A stretch of DNA of 40,541 nt from Thermoanaerobaculia bacterium. Its GTDB lineage: Bacteria; Acidobacteriota; Thermoanaerobaculia; Multivoradales; JAHEKO01. The stretch is taken from the NCBI GenBank assembly GCA_947259925.1, contig CAMYOG010000045.1:1-40541 (forward strand). Direction: 5' to 3'. Position 1 is the stretch's first letter. Every line of letters begins with the position of its first letter. The notes beneath the pieces are model-generated. The model saw nothing but the letters and a program-made list of their open reading frames with translations, was not told the DNA's origin and did no database searches. The translations under genes were made by a program, and so were the position numbers. This document shows positions 24,455 through 33,665 of the stretch, piece by piece.

Positions 24455-25156
24455 ATGTCGGTGGAACTGCTTCTGATCAGCAATTCGACGATGCACGGCG
24501 AGGGCTACCTCGACCACTGCATGGACGAGATTCGGGACCTGCTCGGCGAGCGGCGGCGGATCGCCTTCGTACCGTTCGCCCTCTTCGACCGCGACGCCTA
24601 CGCCGCCAAGGCGGGCGAGCGCTTCGAGCGCGAAGGGTACGAGGTGCGGGCGCTGACGGCGGACGCCGCGGGCCTCGAGACCCTGGAGTGGGCGGAGGCG
24701 GTCTTCGTCGGCGGCGGCAACACCTTTCGGCTGTTGAAGACGCTCCAGGACTCCGGGCTCCTGGAGGCGATTCGTGAGCGGGTGGTCGCCGGCCTGGTCT
24801 ACATGGGTGCGAGCGCCGGCTCGAACATCGCCGCGCCGACCATCAGGACCACCAACGACATGCCGATCGTCGAGCCGAGCTCGTTCGACGCCCTCGGCCT
24901 CGTACCGTTCCAGATCAACCCGCACTATCTCGATCCGCCGCCCGACTCGACCCACATGGGCGAGACCCGCGAGCAGCGGCTGGTCGAGTTCCTGGAGGAG
25001 AACGAGACCCCGGTGGTCGGCATCCGCGAAGGTGCGTGGATCCGCGGCAGCGCCGGGACGCTCCGTCTGGGCGGATTGCACGCGGCGCGGGTCTTCCGGC
25101 GCGGGGCGGATCCCGAGGAGCGGGAGCCCGGAGCCGATCTGAGCGACCTGGGCTAG
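24455..25156 (+). CDS. pepE: Alpha-aspartyl dipeptidase (peptidase E)
   Basis: 233 residues, family S51. Cleaves dipeptides with N-terminal aspartate in the cytoplasm. The catalytic residues sit at the same numbers as in the E. coli enzyme: Ser120 in YMGASAGSN, Asp135 in TTNDMPIV and His157 in INPHYLD. The N-terminal LLLISNSTMHGEGYLDHC and VFVGGGNTFRLLK are also family hallmarks. GGAGG lies about nine bases before the ATG. It converges on the SDR gene with 6 bases between. Confidence 0.95.
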   Translation: MSVELLLISNSTMHGEGYLDHCMDEIRDLLGERRRIAFVPFALFDRDAYAAKAGERFEREGYEVRALTADAAGLETLEWAEAVFVGGGNTFRLLKTLQDSGLLEAIRERVVAGLVYMGASAGSNIAAPTIRTTNDMPIVEPSSFDALGLVPFQINPHYLDPPPDSTHMGETREQRLVEFLEENETPVVGIREGAWIRGSAGTLRLGGLHAARVFRRGADPEEREPGADLSDLG

Positions 25157-25162
25157 CGGCCC

Positions 25163-25989
<827 letters not shown>

Positions 25990-25993
<4 letters not shown>

Positions 25994-26931
25994 TTCTTCG
26001 AGGGCGGTTTGAACATGAAGTCGACGGTTGCGGCCCCACCGCTGACCGTCGCGGTCCCTTCCATCGTGGCCAGCTTCTTATGGTAGTCGGCGACGCGGAT
26101 CCCGAACTCGCCTGCCGATTGCTGAATGACGGGTGCCTCTCCCTCGGCCAGCTCGATTGACGTGAGAACCCCATCGGCGACGTTCCAGGAGCCGGGCTCG
26201 GCGCCGGGCTCGATACCCGCCGCGCTCTCCAACGCCGCGACGAGTGTCGCGAGCTCAGACATCGACACCTCGCCTTCGAACACCGTGGGGGCGCCGCTCG
26301 CTACGGCGATTCTGCTGATCAACTCCTGGATCAGCACCGTCTTGCCCACGCCGGCGCCACCGAACAAGCCGATCTTGCCACCCTTGACGAACGGACAGAG
26401 CAGGTCGATGCCCTTGATGCCAACGTACTGCACCAGCATGTTCGGGTATGTCGTCACGACGTCGAAGGTCCCGTCCTCCAGCAGCGGACCGAACCTCAGA
26501 TCGAAGCGATGCTGCGCGTGGTTCAACTCCCATTCTGGTGACCCACCGGCGATGTCCTCCGTGGCGACCGTCATGGCGGCGCTGGCGCTACTGGCCTCGG
26601 TCTGGTACTCGGCTACGGCAGCGAAAGCCCTGAAGATGTCCCACGGGGTCATGCCGTAGAGATTCGCGACCTCGAAGACGCCGGTCCCGTCGGGCTGGAG
26701 CGCTCCCCGCGGAACCAGCAGCGCCTCTTCACCGATCTCGAGACCGTACTGCCGGTCGAACACGAGATGGTTCGACTCCTCGTCGTCCGCGATCCGCTCC
26801 TTCGGCGCCGTCTCGCCGTCGTGCGCCGGTCCGGTCGGCGCCGCCTTCTGCTCGTCGCTCAGCAGAGCTCGGATTCCCAGCGCGAGGATCCCGAGCAACA
26901 CCACGCCTGCCAGTAGCTTTCCGAGTGTCAT
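25990..26931 (-). CDS. Membrane-anchored protein with an ATP synthase beta P-loop fragment
   Basis: 313 residues. One N-terminal transmembrane helix or signal anchor ([15 protein letters not shown]), a linker, then an unrecognised region (about 55-170) including [20 protein letters not shown]. Residues 171-218 are strikingly like the F-type ATP synthase beta subunit: [27 protein letters not shown] (P-loop 191-198), [11 protein letters not shown] and PTVF. After that the similarity stops, and no Walker B, DELSEED or catalytic Glu follows. The tail ([20 protein letters not shown]) is unrecognised. If the anchor is N-in, the P-loop would face the periplasm, where ATP is scarce. GGGAGG lies eight bases before ATG 26931. 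The fourth gene of a minus-strand operon. Function unknown. Confidence 0.8.
26278..26421 (-). other. Segment encoding the atpD-like P-loop insert
   Basis: Encodes residues 171-218 of the protein above. By my count about 64 percent GC, the same as its flanks, so it does not look like a fresh foreign insertion. The similarity begins at GIKGIDLL and fades after PTVF. Confidence 0.75.
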
Positions 26932-26944
26932 CAATGTCGCCTCC

Positions 26945-28468
26945 CTATTCGGCCTGACCCTCGTGCATCATCGAGTCCTCGATCACCCGGAAGTAGTGGT
27001 TGGTGCCGTAGAAGCCGAAGTTGCTGACTCGCGAGGTGAAGAGGCACGAGTAGTTCTCGAGCTGCGCGGCGAACAACGTCTTGCTCGAGCCCTGCTTGAA
27101 GAACGATCCCCAATAGGGGTTGTAGCGATCCGAGATCCGCTGCGACAGGCGGCTGACCCGCAAGCGCAGGTTCCGGTGGTGGTCCTTCATGTCGCTGAAC
27201 AGGCCGTGGATCGCCTCCTGGACACCCTCTCGGCGCTCGGGTCCTTCGTGGATCAGCCGGCGGTAGAGAGTGACGACGTCGTGCAGGCGGTCCATCTGAT
27301 GCCCCATGTCGGCGAGCCGATGGCGCAGCTCCGACAGCCGGCCGAGCTCGAACGCCATGTCGTTGCTCTGCTGCAGCTCGTCCTCGAGCTCGGAGACGAT
27401 CAGCGCCGTCCGCCAGGTCGATTCGAGCTTGGACGAGACGATGTCGCCGTAGATGTGATCGCCGACGTAGAGCACCTTCTCGCCCGGACAGTCGAGCAGC
27501 CGCATCAGGCCGTCGAGCGAGCCGCCGCTGTAGACGCCACCCCAGTCAGGCACGTCGGTCTCTTCGAGCCGCTCGCCGTCGCCGTTCAACCGGGTGAACG
27601 GCTGACCCCGGCGGAAGAAGACCGGCTTGCGAGAGTCGACGACCACCAGGTCGAACAGCTGCCGCCAGCTGTCGAGGCCCGGCAGCAGGTTGTCGAACAG
27701 GAACGAACAGAGCTGGTCCGCGTACCACCAGTCCGAGTTGGTGATCAGAATGATCTTGCGGCCCGCCACGGCGAGACGCAGCAGCGCCAGGCCGAGCTCG
27801 GTGTCGCGCCGGAGGTAGGTGCCGATCGACTCGACGATACGCTTCTTGAGCGGCCCCTCGGAGTGGAGCCAGTCGATCACGTTGCGGGTGTCGGTGAACA
27901 TCTGCTTGGAGTTCGGCAGGCCCAGCGACGGACGCCGCTCGTTGAGCTCGATCAACTCGGCATAGAGGTTGGTCTCGGGCAGCTCGAAGAGCGAGTCGAC
28001 GTGGTAGAAGCGGTCGCTCGATGGGTTGATCGGCTCCTGGCGGTAGAGGCGGATCGTGTCCCGCCGTCCGAGCCGCCTCCGTCCGAGGTACGCCTGACCG
28101 ACGTAGCGATGCCGGTTCATCCGCAGGACGATGCCGAACTTCTTGTCGACCAGCAGCCCGCGGCGCGGGAAGTCGGGCCGGAACTCGGCCTCGCGCAGCT
28201 CCTCCGGGTAGCCCCGCTCGATCAGTTGGTCGATCGCCAGCTCGAAGGTGAGCTGGTCGAGGGGCTCGCGGTTGTAGTCGGCGAGGGTCCAATCGAGGTC
28301 GAAGCCGACGTGCTCGATCTTCTCGAGGCGCAGCGTCCGGTTGACGTAGACCCGCCTCTGGGGAGGCGGATGGCCGAAGCGCAGGGCGTGGTGGAGGAGC
28401 GTCGACCAGTGGGATTCGGTGACTCCCTGGGTGAGGAGGGGATCGAGCAGCGCGAGAGTATCGGGCAT
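26945..28468 (-). CDS. HAD-family 5'-nucleotidase (cN-II-like)
   Basis: 507 residues of the HAD-IG 5'-nucleotidase type, which dephosphorylates purine mononucleotides such as IMP and GMP. All four HAD motifs are present: nucleophile Asp57 and Asp59 in [10 protein letters not shown], Thr in LITNSDWWY, Lys in DSRKPVFF, and the acidic pair in [15 protein letters not shown] long cap and a helical C-terminal region follow ([31 protein letters not shown]). I start at ATG 28468: an upstream ATG would overlap the sirtuin gene by 79 bases and add residues outside the family. TAGAAT lies 13 bases before the start, so an internal promoter is possible. Confidence 0.9.
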   Translation of the reverse strand: MPDTLALLDPLLTQGVTESHWSTLLHHALRFGHPPPQRRVYVNRTLRLEKIEHVGFDLDWTLADYNREPLDQLTFELAIDQLIERGYPEELREAEFRPDFPRRGLLVDKKFGIVLRMNRHRYVGQAYLGRRRLGRRDTIRLYRQEPINPSSDRFYHVDSLFELPETNLYAELIELNERRPSLGLPNSKQMFTDTRNVIDWLHSEGPLKKRIVESIGTYLRRDTELGLALLRLAVAGRKIILITNSDWWYADQLCSFLFDNLLPGLDSWRQLFDLVVVDSRKPVFFRRGQPFTRLNGDGERLEETDVPDWGGVYSGGSLDGLMRLLDCPGEKVLYVGDHIYGDIVSSKLESTWRTALIVSELEDELQQSNDMAFELGRLSELRHRLADMGHQMDRLHDVVTLYRRLIHEGPERREGVQEAIHGLFSDMKDHHRNLRLRVSRLSQRISDRYNPYWGSFFKQGSSKTLFAAQLENYSCLFTSRVSNFGFYGTNHYFRVIEDSMMHEGQAE

Positions 28469-28494
28469 CGGAGTTCCGGCGATTCTAAGGGATG

Positions 28495-29310
28495 TCAGCC
28501 ACGCTCCAGGATCGCGACCGTCTCGGGTAGCAGCTCCTCGGCCGGTTCGCGCAGCTGGATCACTGGTTGCCACGCCGGCATCGGCGCGGCGTGGGGGTCG
28601 ATCGAGAACATCGGCCGGCCACGCGCGCCCGCGGTTTGCACCAGGAGGTCGGTCACGCCGACGGCGAAGGAAGTGCCGACGAAGATCATCAGTTCGGCGC
28701 GTGCCGCCGCGCTCTGGACCTCGGCGAAGCGATAGTCGCTGTGCTCCTGGTAGTACTCATCGAAGAACAGGACGTGAGCGCGCAGGAACTCGTCACACTC
28801 CGGACAGCGCGGCAGCGTCTCGAGGGACGGGCTCTCCACGAACGGCTGGAGGTCGACGCTCTCCCGGGGGAGCGATCCGCGGGGCGCGCCGAGGGCGCAG
28901 CCGGGGCGGGCGCAGCGGAGACGGGCGGAGGTGCCGTGCACTTCGATCAGCTCGCGCGAGCCGGCACGCGCGTGCAGGTTGTCGATGTTCTGGGTGACGA
29001 CCAGGAACTCCCCGGCGCGGCTCTGCTGCCACTCCTCCAGCCGCACCACCGCGTGGTGGGCAGCGTTCGGCTCGGCATCGTCGACCCGGCTGAAGCGGTC
29101 GAGATACCAGCTCCACTGACCGACCGGATCGCGTCGGAAGTAGTCGAATGTCGCCTTCGACATGTCGCTGTCCTTCCAGATCGCGCCCGGGTCGTGGCCG
29201 CGGAACGTCGGGATGCCGCTGGCGGTCGAGATGCCGGCTCCGCTGACCACCAGGATCAGTCCGGTGCCGGCCTCGCGAATGGCGTCGGCGAGCTGTTCGA
29301 CCACGGACAT
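28495..29310 (-). CDS. NAD-dependent protein deacylase, sirtuin (Sir2) family
   Basis: 271 residues. Removes acyl groups from lysine using NAD. NAD-binding GAGISTASGIPTFRG (24-38), TQNIDNLHARAG (106-117), catalytic His125 in IEVHG, and a zinc module with Cys133, Cys138, Cys169 and Cys172 (LRCARPGC and LPRCPEC). The late FVGTSFAVGVTDLL is the usual GTS motif. It starts two bases after the FmdB-like stop and ends 26 bases before the nucleotidase start. Confidence 0.93.
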   Translation of the reverse strand: MSVVEQLADAIREAGTGLILVVSGAGISTASGIPTFRGHDPGAIWKDSDMSKATFDYFRRDPVGQWSWYLDRFSRVDDAEPNAAHHAVVRLEEWQQSRAGEFLVVTQNIDNLHARAGSRELIEVHGTSARLRCARPGCALGAPRGSLPRESVDLQPFVESPSLETLPRCPECDEFLRAHVLFFDEYYQEHSDYRFAEVQSAAARAELMIFVGTSFAVGVTDLLVQTAGARGRPMFSIDPHAAPMPAWQPVIQLREPAEELLPETVAILERG

Positions 29311-29312
29311 CG

Positions 29313-29810
29313 TCAGAGGAAGTAGAGCTGCTCGTCGACGCGCGGCCGTCTGCGAATCTCGGCGGCGAGCGCCTTGCGCACCTGGAACAGGCCCTCGAGC
29401 GACTCGTCACTGTCGAGCTCGTCGCCCAACTCCGCCTCGAGGGCGTCCGGATCGGCTCCCGACTCGAGCCGCGCGAGCAGGTCCTCCATGCGCGGCCCCA
29501 TCTCCATGCCCGAAGCTTCGCCGAACTTGCGCAGGACGCGGGCCATGGCGCGGGGGTCTTCCTGGTCGCCGCCACCCTCGACCTCGGCGGCCATCGCTTC
29601 CATCGCTCGATCGAGGGCGTTCTCGTCGAGTCCGTCGAACGGATCCGGCTCCGCGTCACCTCTGTGCTTGAGGGTCGCGAACGTGGCCGGCCGCCGCTCG
29701 AGCTGCCGGGAGCAGCGCGGGCAGGTGGGGCGCGCCTCGGTGTCGATCCTGGCCGAGAAGAAGTTGAACAGCGTGTTGCAGTCGGCGCACAGGAACTCGT
29801 AGATGGGCAT
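29313..29810 (-). CDS. FmdB-type zinc ribbon protein
   Basis: 165 residues. Zinc ribbon at the N-terminus: MPIYEFLCADCNTLFNFF with Cys8 and Cys11, then CPRC (Cys30 and Cys33). This is the FmdB/CxxC_CXXC_SSSS regulatory family pattern. The rest is acidic and helical (LDENALDRAMEAMAAEVEGGG, RMEDLLARLESGADPDALEAELGDEL) and ends with a basic RRRPRVDEQLYFL. I start at M29810, where the family begins; an earlier ATG adds 16 residues encoded by intergenic repeat. Head of the five-gene operon. TATCCT from the intergenic repeat lies 12 bases upstream. Confidence 0.85.
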   Translation of the reverse strand: MPIYEFLCADCNTLFNFFSARIDTEARPTCPRCSRQLERRPATFATLKHRGDAEPDPFDGLDENALDRAMEAMAAEVEGGGDQEDPRAMARVLRKFGEASGMEMGPRMEDLLARLESGADPDALEAELGDELDSDESLEGLFQVRKALAAEIRRRPRVDEQLYFL

Positions 29811-29818
29811 CGTCGAGC

Positions 29819-29970
29819 TGACAGGATACAGCCAATGATCCGGGGACACATTACCCATTTCGGCCTGCGGTGCCCGGGCAGATACGGTGACAGGATACCG
29901 ATCTCGGTCACCACACCCGCGATCTGGTGGGCCGAGATAAGTAGCCTGTCACCGTATCTGTGCCCGTATC
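29819..29970. repeat. Foldback element between FmdB-like gene and murJ
   Basis: AGATACGGTGACAGG (29880-29894) pairs perfectly with 29945-29959, GGGC (29876-29879) with GCCC (29962-29965) across a two-base bulge, ATCTCGG (29901-29907) with 29932-29938, and CACCA (29909-29913) with TGGTG (29925-29929). Together they form one 90-base hairpin. TGACAGGATAC also occurs as a direct repeat at 29819-29829 and 29888-29898, and a second hairpin GCCCG-TATCTT-CGGGC follows at 29962-29977. The stretch CCGGGGACACATTACCCA (29841-29858) recalls sequences around REP-associated transposase remnants. Confidence 0.7.
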
Positions 29971-30055
29971 TTCGGGCCTGACCGTGGGCGCACCGGGATA
30001 CCGGGCTCGGAATCGACACCGGAATCTCTCGTGCATCGGTCGCCTCTGGATTCAG

Positions 30056-30061
30056 TATCCT
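30056..30061 (+). promoter_or_regulatory. Candidate -10 element (TATCCT) for murJ
   Basis: TATCCT, eight bases, then GTG 30070. The same hexamer occurs in the neighbouring foldback repeats. Confidence 0.4.
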
Positions 30062-30069
30062 CTCTGGCG

Positions 30070-31719
30070 GTGAAGAGCACGAAGCTGGTCGGCTCCGTCC
30101 GCGTCGCCGCCGGGATCCTGTCGAGCCGGCTCCTCGGACTGGTCCGCGAGGGTGCAGTCGCCTTCGTCTTCGGGGCCGGCGCCCACGGCGACGTCTTCGG
30201 CGCCGTCATGCGCGGACCGAATCTGCTGCAGAACCTGCTCGGTGAGCAGACCCTTTCGGCGTCCTTCATCCCGGTCTACTCGCGCATGCTCGAGGAGGGC
30301 AGGGAAGAGGACGCGGGTCGGCTGGCCGGTGCGATGTTCGGGCTGCTGCTCGCCGCCGCCTCGGCTCTGGCGCTGGTCGGCGTCCTTCTGGCGGCCCCGA
30401 TCGTCACCCTGTTCGCGCCGGGATTCCTTGCCGATGCGGCGCGGGTAGCCGACGGGACGGCGACCACCGACCGCTTTCCGTTGGCGGTCAGCGCGGTCCG
30501 CATCCTCTTTCCCATGACCGGCTTCCTGGTCCTCTCGGCCTGGGCACTCGGCGTTCTGAACAGCCACCGGCGGTTCTTCCTGCCCTACTTCGCGCCGGTC
30601 GTCTGGAACGCCTCGATCATCACCGCGCTGCTCGGCGGAGTTTATTGGCTCTCGGCTGCCGATCAGGGCGCGGCGCTCGATCGCCTGCTGCTGATCGCCT
30701 GCTGGGGCGGTCTGTTGGGTGGCCTGCTGCAGTTCCTGGTGCAGCTGCCCCTGGTGCTGCGGCTCTCTCGTGGCTTCCGGGTGGCGTTTACTACGCGGGT
30801 CGAGGGGATCCGGCAGACCCTGCGGGCGCTCGGTCCGATGCTGGGAGCGCGCGGCGCACTCCAGGTCTCGGCCTACCTCGACCAGCTGCTCGCGTCACTC
30901 CTGACGGTCGGCGCGATCATCGGCCTGCGCTACGGCGCGATCCTCTATCTGTTGCCGTTCGCGCTGTTCGGTGCGTCGGTCGCGGCAGCCGAGCTGCCGG
31001 AGCTGTCGCGGCGACGCACTACCGAGAGCGTCGAGGCGGTCGTCGCCCGGACGACGAGTGTGTTGCGCCAGATCGCTTTCCTCGTAGTGCCGACCGTGAT
31101 CGGCTATCTCGTCTTCGGTTTCCTGATCGTTGGTGCGGTCTATCGACGCGGGGGCTTCGGTCTCGAAGCGAACTGGCTGGTCTATCTGATTCTGGCCGCA
31201 TACTCGATCGGGCTACTGGGAGCGACCTGGGCCCGGCTGCTTCAGAACCTCTACTACGCCCATGGCAACACCCGCATTCCGGCCACCACCGCGGTGGTCC
31301 GGGTTCTGGTAGCCGCTGGTCTGGGAGTCTGGCTGATGCTCCAGCTCGATCGACTGCCGGTCGCCGCGGCCGCGTCTCTCGCTCCGGAGGGCGACCTGCG
31401 CCTCGGTGGCGTCGGCCTGGCGCTCGCGGGAGGCCTCGGCGCCTGGCTCGAGCTGGGACTGCTGCGGCTGCGCGCGGGCAAGACGGTGCCGAACATCTCA
31501 CTGCCGTGGCGAGCGGTCGGTCGGATGTCGTCACTGGCGATCGTCGCCCTGGCGCCGGCAGCTGCGATCTGGTACCTCGCCGTCGGCCAGCCGGCCTGGG
31601 TCGTCGCGCCGCCGGTGGTCGCGGTCTTTGCCGGGGTCTATCTCGGAATCGCGCGTTGGCGGCGCTGGTCGGAGCTCGACGCCTGGCTCGGACGCGTCGG
31701 TGACATGACAGATCGGTGA
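30070..31719 (+). CDS. murJ: Lipid II flippase MurJ (MviN family)
   Basis: About 549 residues, 14 predicted helices of the MOP superfamily. Moves the peptidoglycan precursor lipid II to the periplasmic face. Family marks: the N-terminal VAAGILSSRLLGLVREGAVAFVFGAG, the GEQTLSASFIPVYS segment (E-x-x-x-S-A-S-F-I-P), and SFRxxY-like helices later. I choose GTG 30070 (VKSTKLVGSVR) because MurJ proteins begin there; GTG 30031 would add 13 residues with no family match. The gene is preceded by the foldback element. Confidence 0.93.
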   Translation: MKSTKLVGSVRVAAGILSSRLLGLVREGAVAFVFGAGAHGDVFGAVMRGPNLLQNLLGEQTLSASFIPVYSRMLEEGREEDAGRLAGAMFGLLLAAASALALVGVLLAAPIVTLFAPGFLADAARVADGTATTDRFPLAVSAVRILFPMTGFLVLSAWALGVLNSHRRFFLPYFAPVVWNASIITALLGGVYWLSAADQGAALDRLLLIACWGGLLGGLLQFLVQLPLVLRLSRGFRVAFTTRVEGIRQTLRALGPMLGARGALQVSAYLDQLLASLLTVGAIIGLRYGAILYLLPFALFGASVAAAELPELSRRRTTESVEAVVARTTSVLRQIAFLVVPTVIGYLVFGFLIVGAVYRRGGFGLEANWLVYLILAAYSIGLLGATWARLLQNLYYAHGNTRIPATTAVVRVLVAAGLGVWLMLQLDRLPVAAAASLAPEGDLRLGGVGLALAGGLGAWLELGLLRLRAGKTVPNISLPWRAVGRMSSLAIVALAPAAAIWYLAVGQPAWVVAPPVVAVFAGVYLGIARWRRWSELDAWLGRVGDMTDR

Positions 31720-31730
31720 ATCAGAATCGT
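31695..31730 (+). promoter_or_regulatory. Possible promoter for the DUF4198 gene
   Basis: GTGACA near 31700 and CAGAAT near 31722 are 16 bases apart, lying over the end of murJ. Weak match to sigma-70 consensus, 24-30 bases upstream of the start at 31754. Confidence 0.3.
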
Positions 31731-31753
31731 CTGCGAAACGTAGGGAGAACAAG

Positions 31754-32584
31754 ATGAAGCGTGCCACCACGACCTTCTTCGGCGCCGCCCTCTTGCTCGC
31801 TTCGGCGAGCGGCGCCCACGACATGTTCCTGAAGCTCGAGAGCCACTTCTTCGAGCCGGGTAGCGACGTCACGATCGCGCTGATCAACGGGACGTACGAC
31901 CGGAGCGAGAACGCGATCGCTCGGGACCGGATGATCGACGTGCGGGTCGTCGGACCGGAGAGCGAGGTCGCCTCGCCACCCGTGTCCGACTGGTGGGATG
32001 ACGAGACGACGACCTGGCTGGCGGTCGAGGCGGGAGCTCCCGGCACCTACGCGATGGGCGTCTCGACCCGCGCCCGGACGATCGATCTCGCGGCCGCCGA
32101 CTTCAACGAGTACCTCGAGCACGACGGCGTGCTCGACATGCTGGCCGCGCGCGAGCGCGACGGCAAGCTGGCGCAGGACGCCAGCGAGCTCTACTCCAAG
32201 CACGTCAAGACGATCTACCAGGTCGGCGACGCCACGACCGGGGCCTGGGCCGAGCGTTTCGGCTACCCGATCGAGATCGTGCCGCTCAGGAACCCGTACG
32301 AGCTCGGCGCCGGCGATCGGTTCGAGTTCGTGGTCCTGCGCGACGGCGAGCCGGCGCCGGGTCAGCTGGTCTATGCCAGCCACGCCGGCCACCACCGACA
32401 CGACGAGGGAGGCGGGCACGCCGAAGCCGTCAGCACCCGGACCGCCGACGACGGCGTCGCCGGTTTCGAGTTGACCACCGCCGGGCGCTGGTACGTCCGC
32501 CTGATCCACATGGTGGAGCGGACAGAGGAGAAGACCACCCACGAATCGAACTGGGCGACGCTCACCTTCGAGATCGCGGAGTGA
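31754..32584 (+). CDS. DUF4198 exported protein
   Basis: 276 residues: signal peptide (MKRATTTFFGAALLLASASG) directly followed by AHDMFLKLESHFFEPGSDVTIALINGTYDRSENAIARD, the defining start of DUF4198, a beta-sandwich family in the periplasm often linked to nickel or other metal uptake. A histidine cluster (HAGHHRHDEGGGHAE, about 213-227) could bind metal. The domain ends with YVRLIHMVERTEEKTTHESNWATLTF. Good Shine-Dalgarno AGGGAGAACAAG before the ATG. No transporter gene adjacent except MurJ. Confidence 0.9.
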   Translation: MKRATTTFFGAALLLASASGAHDMFLKLESHFFEPGSDVTIALINGTYDRSENAIARDRMIDVRVVGPESEVASPPVSDWWDDETTTWLAVEAGAPGTYAMGVSTRARTIDLAAADFNEYLEHDGVLDMLAARERDGKLAQDASELYSKHVKTIYQVGDATTGAWAERFGYPIEIVPLRNPYELGAGDRFEFVVLRDGEPAPGQLVYASHAGHHRHDEGGGHAEAVSTRTADDGVAGFELTTAGRWYVRLIHMVERTEEKTTHESNWATLTFEIAE

Positions 32585-32640
32585 GACCGGAGCCGCCGGA
32601 TGAGTGAGCTAAGCTCTCGCTGCGAGGAGATCTCGACCCG

Positions 32641-33072
32641 ATGAAGATTGCCATCGCATCCGATCACGCCGGCTTTGCCTACAAGGAGGCGCTCAAGGAG
32701 CACCTGGGAGCGGCTGGACACGACGTGGTCGACTACGGCACCGACTCGACCGAGTCGGTCGACTATCCGATCTTCTGCGGCGCGGCGGCGCACGCCGTCG
32801 CCAGCGGTGAGTGCGAGCGCGGCATCGTGCTCGGCGGCTCGGGCAACGGCGAGGCGATGGCCGCCAACCGGGTGCGCGGCGCGCGCTGCGCGCTCTGCTG
32901 GAGCGCCGAGTCGGCGCGGCTCGCCCGCGAGCACAACGACGCCAACATGATCTCGCTGGGGGAGCGTCTGGTGTCGCTCGACCTCGCCCGCGAGATGGTC
33001 GATATCTGGCTCTCGACCCCGTTCGAAGGTGGACGTCACATCCGACGTATCGAGCTGCTGGACGAGGTCTGA
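32641..33072 (+). CDS. rpiB: Ribose-5-phosphate isomerase B
   Basis: 143 residues. Interconverts ribose-5-phosphate and ribulose-5-phosphate. N-terminal MKIAIASDHAGFAYK with the Asp8-His9 pair and the phosphate loop GGSGNGEAMAANRVRGARCAL. The catalytic Cys of E. coli-type RpiB is Ser67 here, and the loop carries Glu71, as in the mycobacterial branch where a Glu acts as base. Together with tal it covers the non-oxidative pentose phosphate branch. AGGAG lies 13 bases before the ATG. Confidence 0.94.
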   Translation: MKIAIASDHAGFAYKEALKEHLGAAGHDVVDYGTDSTESVDYPIFCGAAAHAVASGECERGIVLGGSGNGEAMAANRVRGARCALCWSAESARLAREHNDANMISLGERLVSLDLAREMVDIWLSTPFEGGRHIRRIELLDEV

Positions 33073-33085
33073 CGTGGAGGCCGTC

Positions 33086-33658
33086 ATGTCGATGGAAATT
33101 CTCTTGAGCATCTGCCTGGGTCTGGGGCTCGCCGCCGCGTGCGGCTTCCGGATCTTCGTGCCCTTCCTGGTGATGAGCTCCGCCGCCCACCTCGGCTACC
33201 TGCACGTCGACGGCAAGTTCGAGTGGATCGCCTCGACGCCGGCCCTGGTGGTGTTCGGCGCCGCCACCCTGCTCGAGATCGGCGCCTACTACCTGCCGTG
33301 GCTCGACAACCTGCTTGACACGGTGGCGTCGCCGGCCGCGGTGGTCGCCGGCATCGTCGCGACCGCGTCGGTGGTCACCGATGTCGACCCGTTGCTCAAG
33401 TGGACGCTGGCGGTGATCGCCGGCGGCGGTCTGGCCGGCGCGGTGCAGAGCCTGACCAGCGGCGCTCGCGGCGTCTCCACGTTGACCACCGGCGGCCTGG
33501 CCAATCCGCTCGTCTCGACCTTCGAGGCGGGCAGCTCGCTCGGCCTGGCGCTGCTCGCGATCGCGGTTCCGGTTCTGGCACTGTTCGCGGTGGTCGTCTT
33601 CTTCGTGCTCGTCTGGCGCTTTCTGCGCCGGCGCCGCCGGCAGGTAAGCACCGCCTGA
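33086..33658 (+). CDS. DUF4126 membrane protein
   Basis: 190 residues and about five hydrophobic helices. GLAAACGFRIFVPFLVMSSAAHLGYLHV, YYLPWLDNLLDTVASPAAVVAG and TSGARGVSTLTTGGLANPL are recognisable as DUF4126, a family without known function. A basic C-terminus (RFLRRRRRQ) lies at the membrane face. GGAGG just upstream of ATG 33086 fixes the start; the longer frame would overlap rpiB. Cotranscribed with rpiB, 13 bases away. Confidence 0.85.
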   Translation: MSMEILLSICLGLGLAAACGFRIFVPFLVMSSAAHLGYLHVDGKFEWIASTPALVVFGAATLLEIGAYYLPWLDNLLDTVASPAAVVAGIVATASVVTDVDPLLKWTLAVIAGGGLAGAVQSLTSGARGVSTLTTGGLANPLVSTFEAGSSLGLALLAIAVPVLALFAVVVFFVLVWRFLRRRRRQVSTA

Positions 33659-33665
33659 TCGGATC

